A stretch of 64,000 bases of DNA, taken from Rhynchonema sp. JSB1_4. Its lineage: Eukaryota > Nematoda > Chromadorea > Monhysterida > Xyalidae. This document shows positions 46,644 through 59,376 of the stretch, in pieces (position 1 is the first letter of the stretch; every line of letters starts with the position of its first letter). The position numbers were made by a program, and so were the translations under genes. Below the pieces are notes generated by a model that worked only from the letters and a program-made list of their open reading frames with translations, was not told the DNA's origin and did no database searches. The stretch lies in the NCBI GenBank assembly GCA_030248065.1, contig JASAMV010002756.1:35125-99124 (forward strand), in the 5' to 3' direction.

Positions 46644-49600
46644 TTTTTCGATGATTATTTGAACATTTGGCAAATTAACGCGTTTGTTTACCAGGTTGCG
46701 TCCATTTGTTTTCGTTCCTGAAACAAGAAGGCAAAGAAATTACGAATGATCATGTAGCCGGACTAATACCAGCAAAGCGGCCATGGCCGCATGTGGTTTT
46801 ATGAGCGGAAAATAAATAAATTGCTGTTGACACCCTGATCAGACAAACATGAGTGTTTTTGGGTACCACAAAACAATATTTTGTTGCAAGCCAACCACGT
46901 GTTGTTTCTCAATGCAAATAGCAATTTGGCACCCAAAATTATTTTGGGTTTTATCCAGACAGGAACACCCCAGGCATCAAATATGCCCGCTCGTGTACAC
47001 CATTACACACTCGATGAAAAAATCACGTTAGACGCACGCATGCACAGAGATGAGAGGGAATAAAGCGCTAAAGGCACCAATTTGCCATGTATGGTTGGCA
47101 GCAAAGATGCCGTAAGACACACACAGACAGACGACATGACGAAAACAAATAAAATGGCACGTCTTGGCCATTGAGAGAATGTAAAACAATTCGAGGTTAC
47201 GAGCGTACGGCTCAGACAGCAAGGATTTCCCGAAAACCGCAAATCCGCAAACGATTTCGAGTCTTTCTGGGTCCAAACCATTCGAACCAACAAATATGCC
47301 GCGAGCCTCTAAGCAGTGATTACGATTTGATTGGATTTGAACGCTCAACCACCCGCTCGCTCGTCTTTTGCTGTCATGATTTCTGAGCACTTGCTGATGT
47401 TTATGGCCATTGAAGGGCTTCAACCAACCACTGCAAGACAAAGTAAACAAGAATCACTATGTCTTAGTCGTGAATGTTAGCTTCAGTCGCTCTCCGATAA
47501 ACATGGCTTATCTCGGACCGGGCATACGAAGTCTGACTACACAGCACAGTAGTGGAGGAATGAAAGGAGGATTATATACAGCGCTCACGGAAACAGATAA
47601 GGGCTCAAGGATAAGATGCAAAACGGGATAATTAATGAAAGAAAGGGCACCATCTTTGCATATCAAGCAGGTGATTTGAGAATTATTAGTCACATTCAAG
47701 TCACAGGATTTCGATTCACGTTGTGATGTGCGTAAAAGTTTGGCAAGCAAACTCGATGGTGTTACGGCATTATTTTTGCTGGGATATATCGTGAATTCTA
47801 ATTCGCATGATTTGTTATCCTGGTAACAAAGCGCACCCATTTTGTAGCGATGCACTCAAAAATATCAAGACAGCTGGTGTGATATCAACAAAAAAGCTCT
47901 TTACGAAAATGGTTTTGACACCAACAAAGCGCTCTGGCCACCAATCTCGCTCATACATTACACTTTATCAATAGCCGCCGCTCACGATAGCCAAAAAATA
48001 GCCTGGTGCCAAAATACGGACGGCTATCAAATGATATACAAGGCCATGTGCAGCCAGCAAAAACAGATTAGCACCTCTGTGCACAGCTATGTACATGCGT
48101 GTGCTCCGGTTCCAGTTCAGGTTCCGGTTCCAACTTGGAACTGGAACAAGAACCGGAACTTTTTGAATTATCAGCAAAGTGTCCGTGTGGGATAGTGCCT
48201 GGGTGTCAAGGGAGCCAACGGAACATGATGAATGGCGCCTCCGGGAATATTGGCTTGATCAAACACGATCGGGCTCCGTTTTCGGCATTTTTCTTCAGTA
48301 TGGCAAAAAAACGGATGAACGATTATGACAGCACGAATACGGGCTTTCAGGTGCGTACCAGTTCCCTTATTTTGTCGGAAGCCAAAATCGGTCGGTATCT
48401 TCCGAATTTATGAGGTCGGTATCTTCAGGAGAAAAACACGTGCAAGCAAGTTTCAAATGGAAACCTCAGTGCCTTAATTTATACCATCAATGCGCAAATA
48501 GAGTAGAGAGACAAGCTTCTTTTAATTAATGTACCCCACACATGAATAAGACATGAGAAAATACAGAAGAGGGGTGGCTCTCATAAATAAATAAGAAAGA
48601 ACCGACTGAAACGAAAATGAGCTCAATCAAAGCCCTCGCAGAGTTCTTAACTATCACATTGCGTCAGCTCTGGGTACAAAATATCGATAAGGGAAAATTG
48701 CATGTTGTGTGGGATTTAGAAATTTACAAAAACATGGGCCCCATAGTTACTTAGCGCAAAAGAATCCTGTTCCGAATAATAAATGACGGAGATTTGCACA
48801 TCGGTCTTTAATGACAGTCGCAGTCACCCATGGTTCAGAGAAAGAGACAGAACAAGTTTCGACGATTGTAAACCGCGCGAAAAGCTCGAAACTGCGATTT
48901 TCTCTTTCACAAAAGACGACGTATTCTATCTTCCATGGCTCGAGTTTCGGCAGCTGCTAAATCTTTGATGCGCTGGCACCCTAAAGATGTCGGGGTGCAC
49001 AAAAGAGCAGCGCACACGGTTCAAGTGCTCTTTTATCTTTTATTGTAACTTTGCGTACAGCACACACGACCCATGGTGACAAAACGGTCAAAAATAGACG
49101 CAGCTTTCGGCTTAGTACGGTTTGTAGTCCCAAGTCCTAATCCGTCATTATACACATACAGTAGTAGCGGCGCAGTTGTTTACAGATGTGTTAATGACCA
49201 CCCTACTTGAAAAGTGTCGGCGCAGACTTCGATAACTTGCCGAGCGCCACATGGGTGATAAAAATGGCAATTTTTCTAATGGTCACCTATAATCGTACAA
49301 ACACGTTCTCAGCCGCTCTAAAATTGGTAGTTTTCGAGCCTCAGCAAGATGTGTAGCATCCCTCGCTGCTTATCAAAAGCTTCTAACTACACAAAGACTT
49401 CATGTTAGCCGCTCTGTTATCATTGGGTTGTATCTCCAGTTTTGCAAAGAAAACACTACAGTCTCAAGGGGTTACATTTGCGGATCGAAAATATTTATGC
49501 GCGCATGAAACAAGCACTTTATGCGAGCGTGGTTCGTAGTACCTGGCAAAAAAGCATGTGCACAACAAATTTGACCGCAAACGACCGCCTGTAAAAACAC

Positions 49601-50127
49601 ACGGCGTTGCGCGCTTTTGCTTTCAAATTCAATCTCAAATATGCATGGAACCAAACTGCTTGAAGGCGAAAATATTTGTGGTGTTGCTTTGGTCTGGGGA
49701 CCTACTACCTAGGTAGGTATAAAGGACCGAAAAGGCACATTTTAGCAAGTTATATGCTGCAAAGAGTGGTCGCTCCAAAACGCATAATCGATAGAGCAGT
49801 GAGTAAAGTGCCAAAACTGGAGTTAGGATGATTGAAAGTTCGGTTACTAGGTTAACGTACAGGGTAAAGCAGTCCAGAATGGAACCAAAGTCAGAAGGAA
49901 CCTTTTGGCGGGACTAAAAATTTCAAAACTGTTTGGTTTGGCACATGCTTGGTTGCGCACTAAACACCTTACTTACGCCGTCGTAACGCTGTCAACTGGC
50001 CATGACGTAAAAATAAGAAGGTGTAGTAACTTGGAATGAAAGTGTGAGAAAACGGGAGGGTCAAATGAAAGTGCCCTGAATTGCTACGATTACGACGAAT
50101 ACCTGTTTGTAGTTGCAACAACCCACC

Positions 50128-50380
50128 GTATGTATACATATACTCTGACAATACTTTTGGGAGAAACTTTTCAAGCGCGTTGCCTGATCCGTAAAGCACA
50201 CGCAGCTCGCGCAGCCAGTTGAGTTTCGTAGCAATTCGCAAATCACTACGTTTAGATTTGTGTGTTGAGTGATTGGCAGTCACGTGACCGCTGCAGCTAA
50301 TACACGCATAATGAACTTTACGGATCAGGCAACGCGTTTGAAAAGTTTCTCCCAAAGGTATTGTCAGAGTATACATACCT
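50128..50380. repeat. Inverted repeat, about 65-70-bp arms
   Basis: The left arm (50128-50196) contains ACTCTGACAATACTTTTGGG, AGAAACTTTTCAAGCGCGTT and GCCTGATCCGTAAAG. The right arm (50316-50380) is its reverse complement with four or five differences. The loop is about 120 bp. It is probably a small foldback element. No target duplication was found. Confidence 0.8.
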
Positions 50381-52510
50381 AAAGCCCATCTGCACCTTTA
50401 TTTTTATTTCGTTGTCATGTGGTTAACCTGCACATAATAGTGATAGGGAAATCAGAAAACTTTTATGTAGAACCATAACCAAGCCCAGACTGCTGTTCCT
50501 GTATATGTGTTTCATTCAAAAATGCCAAAATACTGTCTCAAAAAAGTTTTATGATCCAAGTCAGAAAAGGCGTGGCATGCAACAGCACATAAACATTTTT
50601 GTGAAATAATACACAATTGTGGGTACATAATCAACTGTTCTCCGGTGAAGATCCTTTGACATCACAGGGTCCCAACTTATTCTTTGACCAAAAGCAACGG
50701 GGAACCATTCAAGCCATAAATGAACCCTAAAATATGGCGCGCAATATGACGAAAAAATCCGTGCATTTGCGTTGTCGATACGGACGGAGAGCGCTAGTTA
50801 ACTTGGCACATAAATTTAGCCAAGCATAAAACTCGGTTTTGTGTTGTTGTTATTCGTCACACACAAGCAAAACATTGGAAGGCAATTTGGGTGGAATGAA
50901 GAATGTGAAATATTGGGTCAGTAAGAAGAGCCTGATTCAGCAAGGGTGGTTAAAGAAAAATAGAAATATTCAGATATTGAAGAGGGTTTGGGTTATGTTC
51001 CTCCAAAGGTCACAGCAATTTTAATGCAACGCCCTCGAAGATGGCGAGAGCTTACCGTATCACTTACCTACAGTTGCGCCCCGCAACTCGCAGTGATGCG
51101 CCTTTTAAAGGTAACTGATGTTACTCTTTTTTGTATGCGCGTTACGCAAGCGCGTCAGTCGTGTCATGTCAGCTCAAAAACGCCGCGGGCGCTAAATTTC
51201 ATTCGCCTCTCTAGCTTGTGTTCTTTTGCTTGGAACGTACATATAAATTGAACGGAAATAACGCCTGGGGTATCGTGCCGCAACTCGCGACTCCGACCTT
51301 GATGCTGTGCATGTTTATGTGACTTGACTGTGCTCTTAACGCCCGGCCTAGGCAAAATGAGAAAAATTAATGCCAAACCGCACTTTGATAAGTGCTCCAC
51401 TGGTGGGTATGGCTGTTGGGTAATGTTTCATTGCGCTATCATACACATTGGTACCCACGAAAACAGTGGCAGTCGGGGGTAATCCAGAGAGCTGTTTTAT
51501 GGCTGTTCGTATTTTGTTGGTCAAGTCATGCGCCCTGAGACGGAAATGAATTGAAAATGTAACTGCAACACACTCACACGCGCGTCAGACGAAGGAAAAA
51601 CCAACGGCGAGTGTTTATAGAGACTCGCAGGACCGTCGCCTCGGGCGTCTATTTGATCCACCGTGACACAAAAAAGGCAAGAGAACTTCCGTTCCCTTTA
51701 TGAATGACGGAAATTTGCATGCCGACACAAAGAAGCGGTGTTGTTGCCGGTATTCAGCAGCATCAGAAACAGCTCTTTCGTTCGAGTCGAGGAGGAAAAC
51801 TTTCCAGAGCGCTCCGGAATTGAGAAAGCAAAACCATAAAGTAGTGTGGTCAAAAAGAACATCAAGACAAAAGGTAACCTAAGGCTGGCCACATGCTGGC
51901 TGGCAGAAAAGGGCATAGTGTGGGTTTTATGGGAATCATTGGTTGAGACTTGAAAGTGATGAAAAAACGAAAATGCTCTTGGACCACACAGAGGGTATTG
52001 CTGATATTGAGAGAAAACCAAATTACAGCCACCCAAAAATCTACTCACTTTTAAGCAGGCAGGCAGACCCAAAAGAGCACTATGTATCTTTCCTTCGGGA
52101 ACATCTTTAATCAATCACCGAACGGCTGAGTAGCCTTTAGGCCCAATCGAGTGGTGGCACCGCTACTAGATGATTACATGCACCGGGCAAATGACAGTCT
52201 TGGGTATTGCAGATATTAGGATTCGAAATCATGTTCTTGCCTGTGCCGAAACGTGAAAAGGACATGGAATATGAAGCTGATTCCCAAGAAAGCCCGGATC
52301 ACAAGACAAGCGAGCTGCTGCTGTGAAGCATCAGTAGCCAATTTCGGCCTCTTAGCGTTTCCTGCATGAGCGGCCGCCAGAGTGTCTTTGTTGTCAGGAC
52401 TCCACCCATCTGATTATTGTATTGCTCTTCTGCTTGTTTGTTTGTTGGCAAATGTGTACGTGTGTTGGTATTCTCCAAAAATGTGTGTTGCAAACAATTA
52501 TGCAGCCTGA

Positions 52511-52582
52511 TTTTGGTTGCCGTGTTGCGACCCGTTCACACGGATTGACGGTGCACCAGGTCATCGTCAGCGCGAATGCACT
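52511..52582 (-). repeat. Dispersed 65-bp repeat, copy
   Basis: On the minus strand it reads GCATTCGCGCTGACGATGAC then CTGGTGCACCG, and later GGTCGCAACACGGCAACC. Other copies lie at 1988-2032 (minus), 9178-9228, 40338-40405 and 45911-45960 (plus). This is the longest copy that matches all parts of the consensus. Confidence 0.75.
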
Positions 52583-55500
52583 GGAAGTCATGTGACATTT
52601 ACTGCAATAACGTGCTCGATAATGTCGGTCTAGTATTTGAATACCAATGATTCTGACGTCATCACAAGTAACATAATTACAACCACAATTGATTAGCAAA
52701 TACAAGCTCCAAAATGTGGGGATGGGTGGGCCAGGATCGGCATAAAATGGCCCCCAAGGGCACACTTTGGGCTTGGACGCGTGTCGTGGTCCTCTGTTTT
52801 ATGTGCTTTTATTTGTGCTGCATCTTATTACTATGTTATTAGTATTATTGCCATTATAAGATATCGTTGCTCATTTTCAGCTTATCTTGACAGAAATCAG
52901 CCTGAGCTTTCAAGGTTCGCCAAGCGTTCAACGGCCCCACATTATTTCACACTGGCCAGAAGAGGCGTGAAATTGTTGTTTCAGTGCTCACTTTGGCGCG
53001 TTGAATGCAGTTAAGTACAGGAACACGCCATAAAACGAGTAAAAACCAGTGGACCAATAAAACGTTTTGAAAAAAGCAACAACAGAAATCAGAAGTCGTA
53101 AACGCGGAACCTATCGAAACAGTTGTTCCATTGATCAAGAACTGACCAAAAAGAGTTGCTGAACCGTCATAAATAATCCGGCATAAAATCGAGGTAATAT
53201 AACAAGAGCTTGTGTACAACCGTATTTTGACAGCAAAATGATCAGCTATAATTTACATAGTGCCTGTTCAAAATCATCATGACCAGACATAACAATAAAG
53301 CAGACATGCTTCAGTCGGAATAAAACCCCGGTAGTTTTTCGAGGCAGCCAAGCCACTTTTTTCAGCGACTCGCGCGAACAAAAAAACGACTGGCCGCTAA
53401 CAAACGGGCAGTCATTGAGAATAACAGTGTTCCGTTTCGTGGTTACTGTTGGATCGAGATAAATGGGGAGCACGAAGTATAGTTTGGTGTTCCGGTTCAG
53501 AGAGTCAGGAAAGAAAAGGACAACTTAGCAGAAAACGTACCAAGCTTCCAGTTACAGTTACAGTTTTTGTATGTACATACTGTACAAGAATTTCCGTCAC
53601 CATTTGTTGGGATGAACAAAGTCACAGTCAAGGGTTGAACTTTTGAGCTAAAAAACACGCTCGTAAAGTTTACAACGTCAAAAAGTTCACCGCACTGTTC
53701 GGGAACCTGTTTGATCGAAAGACTATAAGCTCCACGGACTTGCTAATTCGCGCAAACCCGATCAAAACCACCCAGAAACAGAGTCTAAGCTGCGCTGAGC
53801 GCGGCAGCCACTTTTTTTCGTTCGGAACCTAAAGCTCACAAGTGGCCGGGCGCCGCGTTTAGCGAACTAATTTTATATCGCTGCCAGCAGCACACGAGAC
53901 GAAATATACCGCAATCTGACTAACTTGATTGGGTTTGCCGCCGCGCGAAATTCTCGGGAACCGACAAGATTAGCAGTGGATCAATTTAGTCAGAGCGGCA
54001 CCCGATAATCCAGTGCGATGTGTTCATGATTGCAGTTGTGCAGCTGCAGCAGGTCCGACAGCCGGCCGTGCGGTAAACGACCACACACGAAAAGGAAAAC
54101 TCGAACAAAATAACAAGTTGCCGAGAGTTTATTGAGAAAACAAGCAATGGGGTTCGTTTTTCGGCAAAGAATGGAGCTTGCATTCACGGGCAAATGGATG
54201 CAACACGTTTCAGTTGCCAAAACCACAAGCGCAAGTCTATGAGAGATGACAAGTCATGCGCACTATATTGTGTACAAGCACTAATAATAATCATCAGCTC
54301 AGAGCTCGCATACGGTGAGCCCGTAACATCACATAAAGTAACACCGCTCGCTTGTCAAAGATGGACGGGGCTGCATTGCATTATTACGTACTCCGAAAGC
54401 TGCATGGCAGCTTTGTACTGATAGGGCACTAAGATGGAGTGGATGGGCTTATGCAGTTCACATACATCTACATACAAAGCACATGAGTGATGGAATTTTG
54501 ATAACATTAACACCCAACTACTACAGCCTGGCTAGACGGGCCCTGCGTTCCCTTTGGTTACTCACATAAATGGGTACTGATGTTCACAGTTTGAGAGAGA
54601 CACGATGGACCAATGGTATGGTACCCATCAAACGTCATTGCATGTCATGATCAAATGAAATTGGGCCGAAAATGGGAGCAGCGACGGGTCCGTCACGCTG
54701 GCGCCTGGTCATTGTGGTGGTACATAGCGGAGTGTTCAAACTTGAATACATTACTCGATGCGTATAGTATAAAGGATTGGGGCGGTAGGAAACGTGGTCG
54801 TGAGGGTGGGGTCTTGAAGATGCACTTAAGCAAAGTTGTAAGATTAGATTCTAGTTTTGGAAGTCACAGTTCCTGGTATTCAGGTTACATACTAAAATGT
54901 ACCATCGTTCAAACCCGACGATGTACTACAAGCACAGAATAACGGTTATCCTTTTGCATGAACATAACGACTTTTGCACGTGGCTCTTATTTTGCATTTA
55001 AAAGATAAACAACAATGGTCTTCTTTCCAGAGACTAGATTATCCAAGAAGATTCACCCACCCATGAAGATGGTTTAGTAACACATAACAGATCACAATCG
55101 CTCTATTCAAGTACCCATGCTAAATGACGCTCATTAGAGACAATAGCAGCACAACAAGAATGAAAGATGCATCAATGTCTGGGAGTGTTGAAATTCTCGG
55201 GTAAAAAATAGGCCTCCTGGGGTTTCATCATCTGCGGCCTTGGGAGCATCTTTTCCAGCAATGATGGGATATTTGTTGAGAAGTTCCTGACAATGCAAGG
55301 GAAACGTTGAGAAATTTTCATGTTTAATGTGTCATAACTGTGTTGAAGACGAGACACTCCAAATGTGCCAGAGATGCGAGAGATTGATTGTTCATTTTGG
55401 CACCAGCACAAAATATAAATGGTCACAGTAATTTCGGTGCTCTATGACCATGAAAAGAGCATATTCATGGTAAAAATAACAGACAATGTTTTGGATTACA

Positions 55501-58500
55501 ACGGTTTTGCGTGTGTGTTTTAATGCAGTACACATAAAATGATTTTGGTTTCTCGTATCAAATAACACATTGGAACAGCTGCGTTTGAGTATACACACCA
55601 CGGGTGTACTGAGGTTTAATACAACTACAGGGAAAACATGTGACAGTAACCTTTGGTCTGCGCATTTACAATTCAGGTTCAGATTCAGGTTCCCGCGTTC
55701 ACAACAAATCGATTCTGAAGCGAAACCAGTTCGGTGAAAAAATATCCAAATTGACACTGATAGCCCAATTCAATGCAGTTGTGCTCAGAACATTTTGGCA
55801 CGCAGGGTCTCATTGATCGAATAGCGAGAGACAAGATAAACAGACATGTAGGCATAGAACATCAGCCAGCTTGTTTGACCACTACTTCAACTCAAGTGCA
55901 TAATACATCCGATATTGCCAGTTAGTGGTTGTCGGTCAGTTATAGTGGCGACAATAAACAACAGTGTTCTCAATGAATATTATGGGCATTATTTTCTTGT
56001 GGCACAAGACGCAGTGCTTGTGCAAATAGAACACAGTACAGTCGTTTTGGGATATGATTTATCCCAAAAATGGCCGTTCCTGAAAAGTTATAAAGCTTTC
56101 AACATGCCATTCAAACAACCTAAACTCAGTGGCACTGCACAACTTACAGTTGGTCTTGCTTCATTCAACACAAAACACCTTGACCTTGCTTGTACGCCGC
56201 TGAAAATGCCACTGCATGTTCCTACCAACAATTTGATGCTTATTGTGCCAACATTAAAAAACCTCATTCAGTGTTGATTGTACGACGTATGAATGATCGG
56301 CTGTGATGTTTCTTTATGGCCTACACTGCCGTCACACCATAATGAGTCAAATTCACATACATACATCTTTGAAGTTCCCTGTGGATCACAATGGAACCGA
56401 AACTCAAGTCCTCAGACCGGGGTGGTGACTCAGGACCAACAGAACCATTAAAATTCGCCGATACCTTACACAAGCACACATAAAATGTTCGGGAAAAGGG
56501 GAGCATAAAGATAATGTTATTAGCTTAATATCAGACGCGAAAATAGGAACGCTTGAAGACACGCAACACAAGGGTCGGTTGCCGCTTTTTATTTGCATAA
56601 CACCCGAAGGAACGGTGGTTTTGCGCAATCGAGGGAATCAAACAAGAGAACCACCGGCATGGCACTATGGACCTTGGGGTTCTTGTTGTAACCCATTTCT
56701 TTAATTTGAAACATTTGGGAACTGTAGTGGCTCGCCTGGTGCATCTGATTATTCAGCACCATCACATGCGAACGCGCATTTGAAAATTGCGAGCCACATG
56801 CATAATAATGTAAGCGGAACGGTCCAAGAACACAGGATGGTTATTAAAAACCGCTTCCTTGGATATTTTTGTGCTTTGAAGATATCGAGTGCACCGGTTG
56901 GCTGAGACCCGCTCACAATGCGCACGCATGAAGAGAAACCCATGATTCTTAAATTCTGCATTCGCAGATTTGATCCATATATTGGATGGACAGTGATCTG
57001 ACACGTGCATAAACAGGATTTAGATTAAAACGCTGTGTGAAGTAAGGCTGTGCCAATCCGGCCAGTTTTACGCCACTGTTTTACGGCTGGAGAAAGTAGC
57101 GTGGGAACCCGGGGTTCAAATGCGCATGGTCAACCTGCTTCAAATTTCTTATTCTGGGTGAGGTCAAGGGTATCACTCTGATTGAAAGATGAAAAAATTA
57201 TAGATCCATAGCCATTCCACGGAACCAAACAGCCCCAAGAACCAAATCCCCAGTCCATGAGAACAAAAGCGCGGGCGGTGGTTTAACAAGTGTTCCACTG
57301 AACGGCTGAGTGCACAAAGATCAAAGACTGCGCTCATAATAATTGCCGCACGCAAAATTTCGAACCAGAGAGACATGCTAGCTGTTGGCGACTAAAATCT
57401 CGGGTCGTTGTATTAGCAGTAATCAGGGGCACCTATGGGGGTCACCTTTGGCATTCCTGCACAGTTGGAACCACCAGACATGACCAGACGGAAGAGGCAG
57501 GTGCAACCTGAGAACCCGCGACTATACCTTGAAATGAGGCTAATCGTTCTGCTGAACACTGGCAGCAACCACCCACACGCTTTACAAACACACAGAGAGT
57601 AACCTAATAGCGCTATACTGCCATACAATAAGCAGTATTCGGAACGCTGACGATTTTATGCCAAAATGATTTCTCAGCGCTTTCAAGCTTACAATAATGT
57701 ACACAGAGTGCACTTTTATCAGGTACTGTAAGTACGTCGAAACATCAGGTCCACTGTCGGGCCACGGGCCAAGATGGAGTCGTCATGTCTGGCAAGCACC
57801 TGCATGCAATGCACACAAACAAACAGGCACGCACACGTGAGGGGCACATTTAGCATAAAAACGCAGGAACTGAAATTAATTCGACCTGTATTTTTGGGAA
57901 CAGTAATGGATTAGAGGGTTTAATGTAAAGCTTGAAAGTCGCCTTTGGATATTATGATGAGCTCAAGCTGCTCAGCAATCCGAAACAACGACTGTTTGTA
58001 AAATACGAGGCCACAAGCGCCGCCGTTTGCTTGTTACCTGTTTCTCAAACATGCATTATGTCAGAAAGCATCAGCGTCAGCTAAACAGATTAGCACACGC
58101 ACAAACAAAAGCACTATGGTATTCAAATGTGCAGCTTTCCGGCTTTTACAAACACGGAATCAACCGTGAAATGAACGCTGAAAGCAGTCAACATGGGTTC
58201 ACAGCAAAATGAGCAAGTCCGGATCTAACAAGAGAACAGGAACCGAATTCAAAACCCAAAAGCAATTTTGCGTAGTCTTCTTACCTGTTTGTTGTAAAGG
58301 CGTGTTGTTGCATAATTGAGCAGCAGAGTCATGTTTTGTTCTGTTGTTCACAAATGGACTACGATCAAAATGTGTTCAGAATCCCGAAAATGTCTGCGCA
58401 AGCACTTTACAGAGTAAGACACAAAAAACGTTCGTCCCAAATGGACGTCAAACACAGGTAATGGGGCATCAAGCGGAAAGCAAAGTCAAACGACCCAAAC

Positions 58501-59376
58501 TGATAAGCGAAAGGACAGAAAATTGGTGGAAAACGCATGAAAATACAGAAATAACACAGGCATGACGAGATCGGCGAAATAATGGCTGCAATTTTCGGGC
58601 AATTTCAATAAAAGTGGCGCACAAAAACAAGGTGCATTGTGCAAAAACAATCTTCTTGCGTGAAAATGACCTCAAGATGCTTACCATGTTTTACAATCAG
58701 CTCTTGGATGTTCAGTTTAGGTTCCTGGATCTTTCTAAATTTACGAAGAGGATGCAAACTGTCCGCTTTGTCTTCAAGTGTAACCATGATTGTGTTCACA
58801 AACAAACACATCAACACCCGGCTGGTGCAATAATAATAATAATAACGATTGTGTGTGTGAAATCATGATCATCACATAACACTTTCGCTTTGAGAGGCAG
58901 CCGGTAATCCGATCACAAGGTCATTCTGTGACACAAGTTGGACAATTTATTGGGTAACTCAGTGCTGCTCGCACTGATTTTGTTATAAAAGTTAGTTTCG
59001 GTACCGAATAAACTTTGCTCATTTCAGCACAGATCATAGTGACAGATGTAAAGCATTGGGGTGGTCTACGAGATGATCGTCACTCTCACACAGGTATGGT
59101 CATAATCGATGACGATTGTTACGAGTGACGCATCGATTGATTGTGATATGTTTGCGATCAAAAGTGAGTGGTCAGAAAGTGTGTGCAGATCTGATGACTT
59201 GATCCCATAATACTGTGCCATTTTATGATGACTGCAAACGATTCAGCAGGAAAATAGGAAATATGTGCGAAATATATATAATAAGTAATAACAAGTAATT
59301 GATAATAATAAGTATATGCGAAATAACAAACGAGATTAGCACCAATTTTGCACAAAAAGCAGTGCAATAAAACAAT

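Larger units (their letters stand above)
46644..59376. other. 12.7-kb region without recognisable genes
   Basis: The longest open frames are under 145 codons and none carries a domain, convincing splice structure or family motif. Features seen are an inverted repeat at 50128-50380, a 65-bp dispersed repeat copy at 52511-52582, variant copies of the recurrent 10-mer (46447 side, 51420, 52323, 57740) and a short GGTTCCGGTTCCAACTTGGA block near 48110, compositionally like the 155-bp array. The sPLA2, ODC and other families do not recur here. Confidence 0.5.

Noticed and set aside
48099..48413. 104-codon frame starting in GGTTCC-rich DNA
   Set aside because: Its first third is low-complexity repeat-like sequence, and the remainder has no recognisable feature.
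52394..52765. 123-codon minus-strand frame
   Set aside because: It spans a 65-bp repeat copy and has no family motif or initiating exon.
55915..56277. 120-codon plus-strand frame
   Set aside because: No domain, no splice partners and no repeat relation; length is within chance expectation for this much sequence.
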